DNA of 39,201 nucleotides from assembly GCA_046704255.1 (NCBI GenBank), contig JBJKSH010000229.1:1-39201 (forward strand), read 5' to 3'. The position numbers and the translations under genes were made by a program. Of the stretch, positions 24,855 to 33,215 are shown piece after piece (the stretch's first letter is position 1; each line of letters opens with the position of its first letter). This DNA is from FEN-1297 sp046704255. GTDB lineage: Bacteria; Bacteroidota; Ignavibacteria; Ignavibacteriales; Ignavibacteriaceae. The notes beneath the pieces are model-generated. The model searched no databases, was not told the DNA's origin, and saw only the letters and a program-made list of their open reading frames with translations.

Positions 24855-25622
24855 TCAATTCCCGGATAAAATTTCCAATATTGATTTATGAATAATACCG
24901 TTGCTTGCTAAAATCTTCTTTGAATAAATATCAATTTCATTGCCGTCGAAATCCGTAACCACTCCCCCTGCTTCTTCTACTATTAATTTACCCGCGCACA
25001 TATCCCAAGGATGAAGATGTACTTCCCAGAACCCGTCGAATACGCCTTTAGCCACATAACATAAATCGATTGCAGCGGAACCTAATCTTCTTACCGCTCT
25101 TGCCGCCTTTGTTACAGCGGTAAATTTTTCAAGTGCCGTTTCAGGGTTTTCGGATATGTTATACGGAAAGCCCGTTACCAGAACCGCATGATTTAATATA
25201 TCGTTTTTGTTTACCTGCAGTTTAATACCGTTGGCAAAAGCACCACCGCCTAATTCCGTCGAATGAACAACGTCGTTCATAACATCATAAACAACACCGG
25301 CAATTGTTTTACCCTGCTTTTGTACGCCGATTGAAACTGAAAAAATCGGCAGTCCGTGTGCAAAGTTTGTAGTACCGTCCAGAGGATCCACAACCCAGAT
25401 ATATTCGGAAATATTTTTTATCTCTCCCCCTTCCTCGGCAAGTATTCCGTGGGTGGGATATTTTTTCTTAATAAATTCGGTTATTAGTTTTTCCGATGCC
25501 TTATCAATTTCGGTTACAAGATTTGTCTCATTCGATTTAAATTCTATATTAAAATTAGTTCCGAATCCATTCCTGACAATTTCACCTGCTTCCTTAGCAA
25601 CGTTAATAATATCGTCTATCAT
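24855..25622 (-). CDS. suhB: Inositol monophosphatase family protein
   Basis: Magnesium-dependent phosphatase of the inositol-monophosphatase/SuhB family, hydrolysing inositol-1-phosphate or a related sugar phosphate. Length 255 residues fits. Metal and catalytic motifs: ILAEEGG (E63, E64), VVDPLDGTTNFAHG (D79, D82, T84-T85 region), and HPWDMCAGKLIVEEAGG (W206, D207). No signal peptide. A TATATTTGC promoter element lies about 25 bp before the start and an AAGG site within the leader. It is divergent from lon and convergent with the methyltransferase gene. SuhB by family; a histidinol-phosphatase or other sugar-phosphatase role is possible. Confidence 0.9.
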   Translation of the reverse strand: MIDDIINVAKEAGEIVRNGFGTNFNIEFKSNETNLVTEIDKASEKLITEFIKKKYPTHGILAEEGGEIKNISEYIWVVDPLDGTTNFAHGLPIFSVSIGVQKQGKTIAGVVYDVMNDVVHSTELGGGAFANGIKLQVNKNDILNHAVLVTGFPYNISENPETALEKFTAVTKAARAVRRLGSAAIDLCYVAKGVFDGFWEVHLHPWDMCAGKLIVEEAGGVVTDFDGNEIDIYSKKILASNGIIHKSILEILSGN

Positions 25623-25644
25623 TTTATACCTTATTTTTTGACTG

Positions 25645-25652
25645 CAAATATA
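25645..25652 (-). promoter_or_regulatory. -7 promoter element TATATTTG(C) of suhB
   Basis: On the minus strand TATATTTGC exactly matches TAnnTTTGC. A start about five bases downstream would give a leader of under 20 bases before the ATG at 25622. No TTTG box is found at -33. Confidence 0.45.
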
Positions 25653-25749
25653 AAAAAACTTTGCATTTTTACCTTCCTTGAAAGCCCCTGCGATTTTTGG
25701 TATATTTCACTTCAATTTATTAAAATGAATACAATTTAGGAGCAAATGC

Positions 25750-28209
25750 TTGAAAGAAATAAGTGACTTAAAAATAGACGGAACCAATGAATTAGATAAT
25801 GAAACTACCATTGTAGATAACATGCCGGAAATACTACCGGTTCTTCCATTAAGGGATGTTGTTATTTTTCCTTACATGATATATCCGGTCCTTGTCGGAA
25901 GGGATCAATCCATTAGAGCAGCAAATTTCGCATTAGACAATACAAAGTATATCTTCCTTTCAACACAAAAAAGTTCTAACATTGAAGATCCGAAAAAAGA
26001 TGATATTTATTCCGAAGGTACTATTGCAAAAATTGTTCAAATATTAAAGCTGCCGAACGGATTAATGAAAATTCTAGTCGATGGTTTGCTGCAAGGAAGA
26101 ATAATAGAATTTACGGATAACAAAAACTTTTTTGAAGGCAGGATTGAAGTTATTATTCCCGAGTTTGAACTTGACCATGAGATGAATGCCCTTATTAGAC
26201 AGGCTACTCATTTGTTTAAGGAATATGTTAAGATAAGCAGAAATATTCCCAATGAGGCAGTTACTGCTTTCGAAAATATTGATGAACCTGACAGAAAACT
26301 ATTTTATGTTGCCGCAAATATTAACCAGTCTATAGAAGTTAAACAAGGCATACTTCAAAAATTTTCACTTAAAGAACAGTATTATGAAGTTGTTAAAATT
26401 CTTAACTCGGAAATAGATATACTTAGAATTGAAAAAGAAATAGACAATAAAGTACAGGAAAATATTGCAAAGACGCAGCGCAAGTTTATTATTCAGGAAC
26501 AAATTAAAATTCTACAGGATGAATTGGGCGATGAAGAAGATGTAAATCCCGAATTATCAAAATTAAGAGACCAGATAAAAAAAGCCAAAATGTCTAAAGA
26601 AGCAGAAGACAAAGCTTTGGAAGAATTGAACAAACTGAAAAAGACTCCCCCGATGTCACCGGAATCTACAGTGATTAGAAATTATCTGGATTGGCTGGTG
26701 GAAGTTCCCTGGTCTAAAACTACAAAAGACAATGTAGATATTTCGCATGTACAAAAAATTCTGGATGAAGACCACTTCGGATTAGAAAAGCCAAAAGAAA
26801 GAATCATAGAACATATTGCGGTTCTAAATTTGGTTAAACAAATGAGAGGTCAAATTCTTTGTTTTGTGGGCCCTCCGGGAGTAGGTAAAACATCTTTGGG
26901 CAAATCTATTGCGCGTGCACTGGGAAGAAAATTTGTAAGAATAAGTTTAGGCGGAATACGGGATGAAGCAGAAATACGCGGACACAGAAGAACATATATC
27001 GGTTCTATGCCCGGTAAAATAATTCAATCAATGAAAAAAGCCGGAACAATAAACCCGGTTATGCTTCTTGATGAAATAGATAAAATGAGCATGGATTTTA
27101 GAGGCGATCCTTCATCTGCTATGCTTGAAGTTTTAGACCCTGAACAAAACCATACCTTTAACGATCATTACATTGAAGTTGATTATGATCTTTCGCAGGT
27201 TATGTTTATTACAACCGCAAATGTCAGGTATAACATTCCCCTCCCGCTGCAGGACAGAATGGAAATAATTGAACTACCCGGTTATCTTGAATACGATAAA
27301 ATTGAAATTGCAAAGCAGCACATAATTCCCAAACAGCTGGAAAATCACGGGCTTGTAAATAAAGATGTTACTATTACGGATGAAGTAATTAAAAAAATTA
27401 TAACCGAATATACACGCGAAGCAGGAGTAAGAAACCTTGAAAGAGAGCTTGCTTCTATATGCAGAAAGCTTGCACGTGATATCGTATTAAAGGAATCTTC
27501 AAACGGCAGAAAAAAATCTAAGAATGTATATATAGTAACCAGAGATAAACTGGAAGAGTATTTAAAAACTCCCAGGTACCGTACTCACAAGCATAACAAA
27601 GAATTTAAAGTCGGCAGTGTAACAGGACTTGCATGGACAAGTACCGGCGGTGAAATTTTAAACGTGGATGTTACTATAATGAACGGTTCTGAAAAACTTA
27701 CGCTTACCGGTCAGCTTGGCAACGTAATGAAGGAATCCGCACAGGCTGCATTAAGCTACATTAGATCCGCAGCAAAAGAACTTTGCCTTGATCCCAACTT
27801 TTTTAAAGGTAAAGAAGTACATATTCATTTGCCTGAAGGAGCAATACCAAAAGACGGACCATCCGCAGGAATTACAATGGCAATAGCTCTGCTGTCTGCC
27901 ATAAGCGGAAGGCCTGCATCAAATGATGTTGCAATGACAGGTGAAATTACTTTAAGAGGCGAGGTTCTTCCAATAGGAGGCTTAACTGAAAAACTTCTTG
28001 CAGCAAAAAGAAACGACATTAAAACAGTTTTAATACCGGAAGATAACGAAATTGATTTGAAGGAAATCCAGAGTTCCGTAAAAGAAGGATTGAAAATAAT
28101 ACCGGTAAGTAAAATTGAAGATGCAATACCGTATGTGTTTGATAATTACAAACCGCCTGTTAAACAGGTTAATAAAAAAGTTAAAAAGACAAGAAAGAAA
28201 ATAAAGTAG
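25750..28209 (+). CDS. lon: ATP-dependent protease Lon
   Basis: Cytoplasmic AAA+ serine protease that degrades misfolded and regulatory proteins. The 819-residue protein has the LonA layout: N-terminal substrate domain (LPVLPLRDVVIFPYM), coiled-coil region, AAA+ module with Walker A GPPGVGKTS (K380) and MLLDEIDKM, and a C-terminal protease domain with catalytic S705 (PKDGPSAGIT) and K748 (GGLTEKLLAAK), 43 residues apart as in E. coli Lon. It ends in a lysine-rich tail. Start is TTG at 25750 with AGGAG seven bases upstream; a nearby ATG is out of frame. The next gene begins directly after the stop, so lon, the methionine-sulfoxide reductase and dnaX form one operon. Confidence 0.97.
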   Translation: MKEISDLKIDGTNELDNETTIVDNMPEILPVLPLRDVVIFPYMIYPVLVGRDQSIRAANFALDNTKYIFLSTQKSSNIEDPKKDDIYSEGTIAKIVQILKLPNGLMKILVDGLLQGRIIEFTDNKNFFEGRIEVIIPEFELDHEMNALIRQATHLFKEYVKISRNIPNEAVTAFENIDEPDRKLFYVAANINQSIEVKQGILQKFSLKEQYYEVVKILNSEIDILRIEKEIDNKVQENIAKTQRKFIIQEQIKILQDELGDEEDVNPELSKLRDQIKKAKMSKEAEDKALEELNKLKKTPPMSPESTVIRNYLDWLVEVPWSKTTKDNVDISHVQKILDEDHFGLEKPKERIIEHIAVLNLVKQMRGQILCFVGPPGVGKTSLGKSIARALGRKFVRISLGGIRDEAEIRGHRRTYIGSMPGKIIQSMKKAGTINPVMLLDEIDKMSMDFRGDPSSAMLEVLDPEQNHTFNDHYIEVDYDLSQVMFITTANVRYNIPLPLQDRMEIIELPGYLEYDKIEIAKQHIIPKQLENHGLVNKDVTITDEVIKKIITEYTREAGVRNLERELASICRKLARDIVLKESSNGRKKSKNVYIVTRDKLEEYLKTPRYRTHKHNKEFKVGSVTGLAWTSTGGEILNVDVTIMNGSEKLTLTGQLGNVMKESAQAALSYIRSAAKELCLDPNFFKGKEVHIHLPEGAIPKDGPSAGITMAIALLSAISGRPASNDVAMTGEITLRGEVLPIGGLTEKLLAAKRNDIKTVLIPEDNEIDLKEIQSSVKEGLKIIPVSKIEDAIPYVFDNYKPPVKQVNKKVKKTRKKIK

Positions 28210-28698
28210 TTGACGGAAACTTTTGAAATAGATAAAAACTTATCTTTAGAGAAACAGTATGAACTTTTTGTTAAGCAGGTAAAATCTTTGCTATCCAAAG
28301 ACGATAACCTGCTTTCCAATCTTGCTAATCTTACTGCGGCATTAAAGCAAACATTTGAAAAGATTAGCTGGGTGGGATTTTATTTTCTGGATGAAGCGAA
28401 ACTTTTTTTAGGGCCGTTCCAGGGAAAGATTGCCTGTACTACAATAGAATTCGGAAAGGGTGTCTGCGGAACCGCGGCCGCTAATAAAGAAACTATAATT
28501 GTACCGGATGTAAATAAATTTCCCGGCCATATTTTCTGCGATGCCGATTCAAAATCCGAAATTGTTCTGCCCATAATAAAGAATAATTCTTTATTCGGAG
28601 TTCTGGATATAGACAGTTATTTGTTTAATTCTTTTAACGAAATCGATAAAAAATACCTGGAAGAGATTTGCAGATTTTTATCGGAGGAGATTTTATAA
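28210..28698 (+). CDS. msrC: Free methionine-(R)-sulfoxide reductase (GAF type)
   Basis: Reduces free L-methionine-(R)-sulfoxide, part of oxidative-damage repair. The 162-residue protein is a single GAF domain with the fRMsr cysteines C76 (KIACTTIEFGKGVC), C86 (GVCGTAA) and C110 (GHIFCDADSKSEIVLP); the spacings of 10 and 24 match those of E. coli fRMsr (C84, C94, C118). The start is TTG at 28210 immediately after the lon stop codon, and dnaX begins three bases after its stop, so translation is probably coupled. Pairing with lon suggests joint protein-quality control, which is inference. Confidence 0.93.
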   Translation: MTETFEIDKNLSLEKQYELFVKQVKSLLSKDDNLLSNLANLTAALKQTFEKISWVGFYFLDEAKLFLGPFQGKIACTTIEFGKGVCGTAAANKETIIVPDVNKFPGHIFCDADSKSEIVLPIIKNNSLFGVLDIDSYLFNSFNEIDKKYLEEICRFLSEEIL

Positions 28699-28701
28699 AC
28701 A

Positions 28702-30384
28702 ATGGCATTTATAGTTACCGCCAGAAAATGGCGACCCAAAAGATTTGATGAAGTAGCAGGACAGGAACATATTACCGCTACTTTGAAGAACGCTTTGTGC
28801 AATAACAGAATTGCACATGCATATCTTTTTACAGGGCCGCGCGGTGTTGGTAAAACAACCACGGCTAGAATAATGGCTAAGGCGTTAAACTGTTTAAATC
28901 CAAATAACGGCGAGCCTTGTAACGAATGCGAAATGTGTAATTCCATTCAGTCCGCACAATCTATGGACATAATAGAAATAGACGGCGCCTCCAACAGAGG
29001 AATTGATGAAATAAGAACACTGCGGGATTCCGTTAAATATGCGCCTACCAAAGGTAAATATAAGATTTATATTATAGATGAAGTTCACATGCTTACAAAG
29101 GAATCCTTTAATGCATTCCTTAAAACTCTCGAAGAACCGCCGGCACACACAATATTTATTTTTGCAACTACGGATGTTCATAAAGTTCCGTTAACTATTA
29201 TATCCAGATGCCAGAGATTTGATTTTAGAAGAATTCAACTTGACACTATAAAATCCCAACTTTCTAAGATTGCCGAAGAGGAAAAAATTCAAATTGATGA
29301 TAAGACTTTAACTATTATCGGTAAAAAGGCTGATGGTGCACTGCGGGATGCCGAAAGCTTTTTCGATCAAATTGTATCTTTCTGCGGAAATAAAATTGAT
29401 GCTGAAACAGTTGCAAAAATGCTTAACCTTATCGATGATGATATTTATTTCAAAATATCAAATGCCGTGTTAGACAAAAATTTTAAAGCCGTGTTTGAAG
29501 TATCCAATTCAATTTATGACAACGGCTGGAATTTTATAGATTTTATGGACGGCTTGATAGACCATTTTAGAAATATTCTTACTGTGGTTCTAACTAAGAA
29601 TACCAACCTTGTTGAGTCTGCAGATGTTTACAAATCCAGTTACACCAAATATGAAAACAGTTTTTCGGAAGGAGATATACTTCGCCTTTTAAATTTCTTG
29701 AATAAAACAAAGCAGGAGCTAAGGTTTTCACAGAACCAGAAACTTAAAATTGAAATTTCGCTGTGTCAGCTTGTCGGCTTAGAAAAAACAGCTACAATAA
29801 GTGAACTTCTTAAAAAGGTACAATCACCTGTAAGCAGTAATTTAAATAATGCTGGTATACAGGAAAAACAAAACACATTCTACGGCAAAGATGAAACCGG
29901 AAACCAAAGTATTTCTACCGGTGATACTGAAAAAAAAACTAGTGGAATAATGGAATTTCAGCCGCATTATTCCGTAAATAATCAATTTCCGGAACCTGAA
30001 AATATTCAATTTGATTTTAATAGTATTATGCAAAAATGGGCCGGGTTTGCTGATTCGGTTAGTTCGGATATGGGTTTGATTCTTGGTCCTTTTATTAAAC
30101 AAATATCTCCCTTAGAACTCAATGGAAACAAACTAAAAATCTATAGTGAAGATTATCACGGTAAAGATATTATTAACCGCCACCAGGAATATTTAGCAAA
30201 AAAGACCCTGGAATTTTTCGGCAAAAAAATTTCATTTCAATTCAGCAGCACACCAATCGAGCATTCTGCCAAATCTTCCAAACACTTAATTGAAAAATTT
30301 AATACACCTAAAAGTTTTGGGCAGCAAGAAGATCCTTATATAAATGCCATAATAAATGAACTTGGCGGGGAAGAAATCCGTTAG
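28702..30384 (+). CDS. dnaX: DNA polymerase III subunit tau (gamma/tau)
   Basis: Clamp-loader subunit that opens and loads the sliding clamp, and in the long form links the loader to polymerase. The 560-residue protein starts VTARKWRPKRFDEVAGQ, then Walker A GPRGVGKTT (K51), zinc cysteines C64, C73, C76, C79, DEVHMLT and the SRC arginine-finger region (ISRCQRFDF). Clamp-loader domains end about residue 360; a low-complexity linker and a divergent C-terminal domain follow. Codons 410-412 contain a nine-A run with frameshift-signal architecture (29920-29973). A -1 shift there would make a 413-residue gamma ending at TAG 29940-29942. It starts three bases after the msrC stop; no recR or ybaB follows here, unlike in many genomes. 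Confidence 0.95.
   Translation: MAFIVTARKWRPKRFDEVAGQEHITATLKNALCNNRIAHAYLFTGPRGVGKTTTARIMAKALNCLNPNNGEPCNECEMCNSIQSAQSMDIIEIDGASNRGIDEIRTLRDSVKYAPTKGKYKIYIIDEVHMLTKESFNAFLKTLEEPPAHTIFIFATTDVHKVPLTIISRCQRFDFRRIQLDTIKSQLSKIAEEEKIQIDDKTLTIIGKKADGALRDAESFFDQIVSFCGNKIDAETVAKMLNLIDDDIYFKISNAVLDKNFKAVFEVSNSIYDNGWNFIDFMDGLIDHFRNILTVVLTKNTNLVESADVYKSSYTKYENSFSEGDILRLLNFLNKTKQELRFSQNQKLKIEISLCQLVGLEKTATISELLKKVQSPVSSNLNNAGIQEKQNTFYGKDETGNQSISTGDTEKKTSGIMEFQPHYSVNNQFPEPENIQFDFNSIMQKWAGFADSVSSDMGLILGPFIKQISPLELNGNKLKIYSEDYHGKDIINRHQEYLAKKTLEFFGKKISFQFSSTPIEHSAKSSKHLIEKFNTPKSFGQQEDPYINAIINELGGEEIR
29920..29973 (+). promoter_or_regulatory. Candidate programmed -1 frameshift / transcription-slippage signal in dnaX
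   Basis: Elements in order: GGTGAT at 29920-29925 (complementary to the anti-Shine-Dalgarno end of 16S rRNA), nine consecutive A at 29930-29938 (0 frame GAA AAA AAA ACT), TAG in the -1 frame at 29940-29942, TAA in the +1 frame at 29948-29950, and a perfect 9-bp hairpin GGAATAATG (29944-29952) / CATTATTCC (29965-29973) with a 12-base loop, beginning five bases after the slippery run. E. coli dnaX uses A AAA AAG with an upstream Shine-Dalgarno and downstream hairpin; Thermus uses an A9 run. The predicted short product is 413 residues, ending after the clamp-loader domains. The architecture is seen; its use is inferred. Confidence 0.75.
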
Positions 30385-30464
30385 CTAAATCATTAAAAAA
30401 TAATAATTCTTATTTTTATTTCTGTAAATCCTTTTCACGTTTATGTAGACTAAAAAACATAAAC

Positions 30465-30496
30465 TTTGAAAATATTGAAAATATTCCCTATTTTTG
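30465..30496 (+). promoter_or_regulatory. Bacteroidota-type promoter of cmk (TTTG-N20-TATTTTTG)
   Basis: TTTG at 30465-30468 and TATTTTTG at 30489-30496, followed by C, separated by 20 bp: a full match to the -33/-7 consensus. The expected start site, about five bases on, falls at or next to the cmk ATG (30503), so the transcript may be leaderless or nearly so. Confidence 0.6.
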
Positions 30497-30502
30497 CAAA
30501 CT

Positions 30503-31201
30503 ATGTCAAAAAGATTAATAGTTGCCATCGATGGCCCGGCAGGTTCCGGTAAAAGTACTTCCGCTAAGCTTGTCGCTCAGAAATTAGGTTATTTATACAT
30601 CGATACCGGCGCTATGTATAGAGCTGTAACTTTTTTGGCAATAAGCCAAAATGTTCTTAACAATAAAAACTCAATAATAAAACTCGCCGAAAATACTGAA
30701 ATCCGGTTAAATTTTGTTAATGGTGTTACCGAAGTTTTTGCCGACGGTAAAAATATTACGGATGAAATTAGAACCAAAGAAGTTAATTCCAACGTAAGCG
30801 ATATAAGCAAAATTGAAGAAGTAAGGAAAGCTTTGGTAAATAAACAAAGAGAAATGGGTATGAAAAGCGGCGGTGTGGTTATGGAAGGCCGGGATATAGG
30901 CACGGTTGTCTTCCCGGAAGCTGATGTTAAAATTTTTCTGACTGCTTCAATTGAACAACGATCTTTAAGAAGAACAAAAGAGTTTGAAGAAAAAGGCGTT
31001 CACGTTTCTATTGATGAAATAAAAAAAAATCTTGAGCTGAGAGACAAAATTGATTCAACCAGAAAGGCAAGTCCTTTATTAAAGGCAGTGGACGCAACAG
31101 TGGTTGATACTTCTAAGGTAACTATTAATGAGCAGGTTAATATTATTCTTAAGAAAATAATGGAAACCGCTCTGGAAAAGAATGTCAAAATAAATATTTA
31201 A
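30503..31201 (+). CDS. cmk: Cytidylate kinase
   Basis: Phosphorylates CMP and dCMP with ATP in pyrimidine nucleotide metabolism. From the ATG at 30503 the protein is 232 residues, the usual size. P-loop GPAGSGKST (K17), then YIDTGAMYRAVT, GRDIGTVVFP, and the DSTRKASPLLKA region near residue 180-190 that binds ligand. An upstream in-frame TTG at 30494 lies inside the -7 promoter element and would add only three residues, so I prefer the ATG. The order cmk-rpsA is common in bacteria. A stem-forming leader separates it from rpsA. Confidence 0.95.
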   Translation: MSKRLIVAIDGPAGSGKSTSAKLVAQKLGYLYIDTGAMYRAVTFLAISQNVLNNKNSIIKLAENTEIRLNFVNGVTEVFADGKNITDEIRTKEVNSNVSDISKIEEVRKALVNKQREMGMKSGGVVMEGRDIGTVVFPEADVKIFLTASIEQRSLRRTKEFEEKGVHVSIDEIKKNLELRDKIDSTRKASPLLKAVDATVVDTSKVTINEQVNIILKKIMETALEKNVKINI

Positions 31202-31210
31202 GAGAAATTA

Positions 31211-31276
31211 TTAAGCCGTCATAATTAATTTTATGTTAAATAAATTTTTCTGCTTAATTACTTTTAGACGGTTTAA
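31211..31276 (+). promoter_or_regulatory. Two-part stem in the rpsA leader (possible autoregulatory RNA)
   Basis: TTAAGCCGTC (31211-31220) pairs with GACGGTTTAA (31267-31276), ten pairs including one G-U. Just inside, TAATTAA (31222-31228) pairs with TTAATTA (31254-31260). The two stems are stacked with a one-base / six-base internal loop and a 25-base terminal loop, ending 40 bases before the rpsA ATG. In E. coli, S1 represses its own translation through leader structure; this may be an analogous element or a cmk 3' structure. Confidence 0.4.
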
Positions 31277-31315
31277 AGTGATTACCGCAGAGCAATCTAT
31301 TAAGTAGGAGGACTA

Positions 31316-33142
31316 ATGTCCGAAGAGACAAAAGATACGAAAAAAGGAATGGTAACTGTTGATGACTATGAGAAAGCCAAAAGACATTTTAATAACGAGG
31401 AATATTCTCAGGAAGAATTTTTAACCCTAGCCAAGCTCTACACAGAATCCTTTAAAGATGTAAAAGAAGGTGAACTGGTTAAAGGAAAAATAGTTAGGAT
31501 ACAAGGTGATAATGTTATTTTAGATGTCGGTTTCAAGTCTGAGGGTTCAATACCTAAAAATGAATTTCACGAGACCGAAGAAATTAAAGTCGGCGGTGAA
31601 GTTGAAGTTGTTCTGGAAAGTGTTGAAGATCAGGAAGGAAACCTGGTATTAAGTAAACAAAGAGCGGACTTTTTAAGAATCTGGGAAAAGGTTGTTAAGG
31701 CCCATGAAACCGGTGAAATTCTACAGGGTAAAATATTAAAAAGAATTAAAGGCGGAATGGTTGTAGACTTGATGGGTATGGAAGCTTTCTTACCCGGTTC
31801 TCAAATTGATATTCGTCCGATACGAGATTTTGACGCTTTTGTCGGTCAAACTATGGACTTTAAAGTTGTTAAGGTTAATATTCCTACGGAGAACGTTGTA
31901 GTATCTCATAAAGTTCTTGTTGAAGAAGAAATTGCCGATCAAAGAAATGCTATTTTGAACAGCCTTGAAAAAGGACAGATACTTGAAGGCACTGTTAAAG
32001 CAATTACAGACTTCGGCGTGTTTGTAGATCTTGGCGGCGTTGACGGCTTAATTCATATTACAGATCTTAGCTGGGGAAGAATCAATCACCCCAACGAAGT
32101 TGTTAAACTCGATCAAACAATTAAAGTAGTAGTTACCGACTTTGACGAAGAGAAGAAAAGAATTTCTCTCAGTTTGAAAAAACTTCTTCCTCATCCCTGG
32201 GAAAACATTGACAATAAATATAAAATCGGTGATAAAGTCTCGGGACGCGTCGTTTCTCTTACGGACTACGGTGCATTTATTGAAATTGAAAAGGGCATAG
32301 AAGGGTTAATACACAATTCGGAAATGAGCTGGACTCAGCATATAAAACATCCTTCGCAGGTTGTTGCAATGGGACAAATTGTTGAAGCAGTTATTTTAAG
32401 CCTGGATAAAGAAGAAAAGAAAATTTCCTTGGGCATTAAACAACTTGAACCTGACCCGTGGGATTCTTTAATGCAGAAATACCCTGTAGGCTCCAAGCAT
32501 ACCGGTATTGCACGCAACCTTACAAACTTTGGTGTTTTTGTTGAATTGGAACCCGGTGTAGACGGCCTTGTTCATATTTCCGATCTTTCCTGGACAAAGA
32601 AAATCAGGCATCCCGGTGAGGTTGTTAAGAAAGGTGAAAAGCTGGACGTTATAGTTTTAGGAATGGATGTTGAGCAAAGGAAAATTTCCCTGGGCCATAA
32701 GCAGGTTGAAGATAATCCGTGGAATAACTTTGAAAAACTTTACGCTGTCGGTACACCTACACAGGGTAAAGTTGTTCGAATAATAGAAAAAGGACTTATT
32801 GCGGAACTTCCGGAACATGTAGACGGATTTGTTCCCGTAACCCAGTTAGTCACATCAAAAATTAAAAACGTAGCTAACCACTTTCCTATCGATGATATTA
32901 TTCCTTTGAAAGTTATTGAATTCGATAAGGAAAATAAGAAAATTGTTCTTAGCGCAGTTGCAGCACTTAAAGGTGAAACGGAAGAAGAAATCCGCTTGTA
33001 TCTTGATAAACATAAACTAGACAGGGTATCCGTTCAGGAAATCCAGAATGCGGAAACAGGTTCTATCGATACATCAGACTTTCCTATTTTTGAAGTAACC
33101 GAAGATACTCATCATGCACAGGCTGAAAACAAAAGCAATTAA
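31316..33142 (+). CDS. rpsA: 30S ribosomal protein S1
   Basis: Ribosomal protein that helps mRNA binding and unfolding at initiation. The 608-residue protein carries six S1 (OB-fold) repeats from about residue 55 to 550, each opening with G-x-V-x-x-I/L and a DLGGVDGLIHITDLSW-type turn; repeats 3-5 are the best conserved (GRINHPNEVV, TQHIKHPSQVV, TKKIRHPGEVV). Repeat 6 and the acidic tail are more divergent. A strong AGGAGG lies at 31306-31311, five bases before the ATG. It follows cmk after a structured leader and ends at a clear terminator-like hairpin. Confidence 0.97.
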   Translation: MSEETKDTKKGMVTVDDYEKAKRHFNNEEYSQEEFLTLAKLYTESFKDVKEGELVKGKIVRIQGDNVILDVGFKSEGSIPKNEFHETEEIKVGGEVEVVLESVEDQEGNLVLSKQRADFLRIWEKVVKAHETGEILQGKILKRIKGGMVVDLMGMEAFLPGSQIDIRPIRDFDAFVGQTMDFKVVKVNIPTENVVVSHKVLVEEEIADQRNAILNSLEKGQILEGTVKAITDFGVFVDLGGVDGLIHITDLSWGRINHPNEVVKLDQTIKVVVTDFDEEKKRISLSLKKLLPHPWENIDNKYKIGDKVSGRVVSLTDYGAFIEIEKGIEGLIHNSEMSWTQHIKHPSQVVAMGQIVEAVILSLDKEEKKISLGIKQLEPDPWDSLMQKYPVGSKHTGIARNLTNFGVFVELEPGVDGLVHISDLSWTKKIRHPGEVVKKGEKLDVIVLGMDVEQRKISLGHKQVEDNPWNNFEKLYAVGTPTQGKVVRIIEKGLIAELPEHVDGFVPVTQLVTSKIKNVANHFPIDDIIPLKVIEFDKENKKIVLSAVAALKGETEEEIRLYLDKHKLDRVSVQEIQNAETGSIDTSDFPIFEVTEDTHHAQAENKSN

Positions 33143-33167
33143 TTTTTTTCTCCGAAAAATGTTCTGC

Positions 33168-33192
33168 AAGAGCGGGAATTACTCCCGCTCTT
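33168..33192 (+). terminator. Terminator hairpin after rpsA
   Basis: AAGAGCGGGA (33168-33177) and TCCCGCTCTT (33183-33192) form a perfect 10-bp GC-rich stem with a five-base loop, 25 bases after the rpsA stop. The following bases (AAGTTTT) give only a weak T-run. Confidence 0.65.
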
Positions 33193-33215
33193 AAGTTTTA
33201 AATAAGCTTTTTAAT

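Noticed and set aside
28617..28946. 109-codon antisense frame spanning the msrC-dnaX junction
   Set aside because: Both overlapped genes are confidently identified and the antisense product shows no motif or initiation signal.
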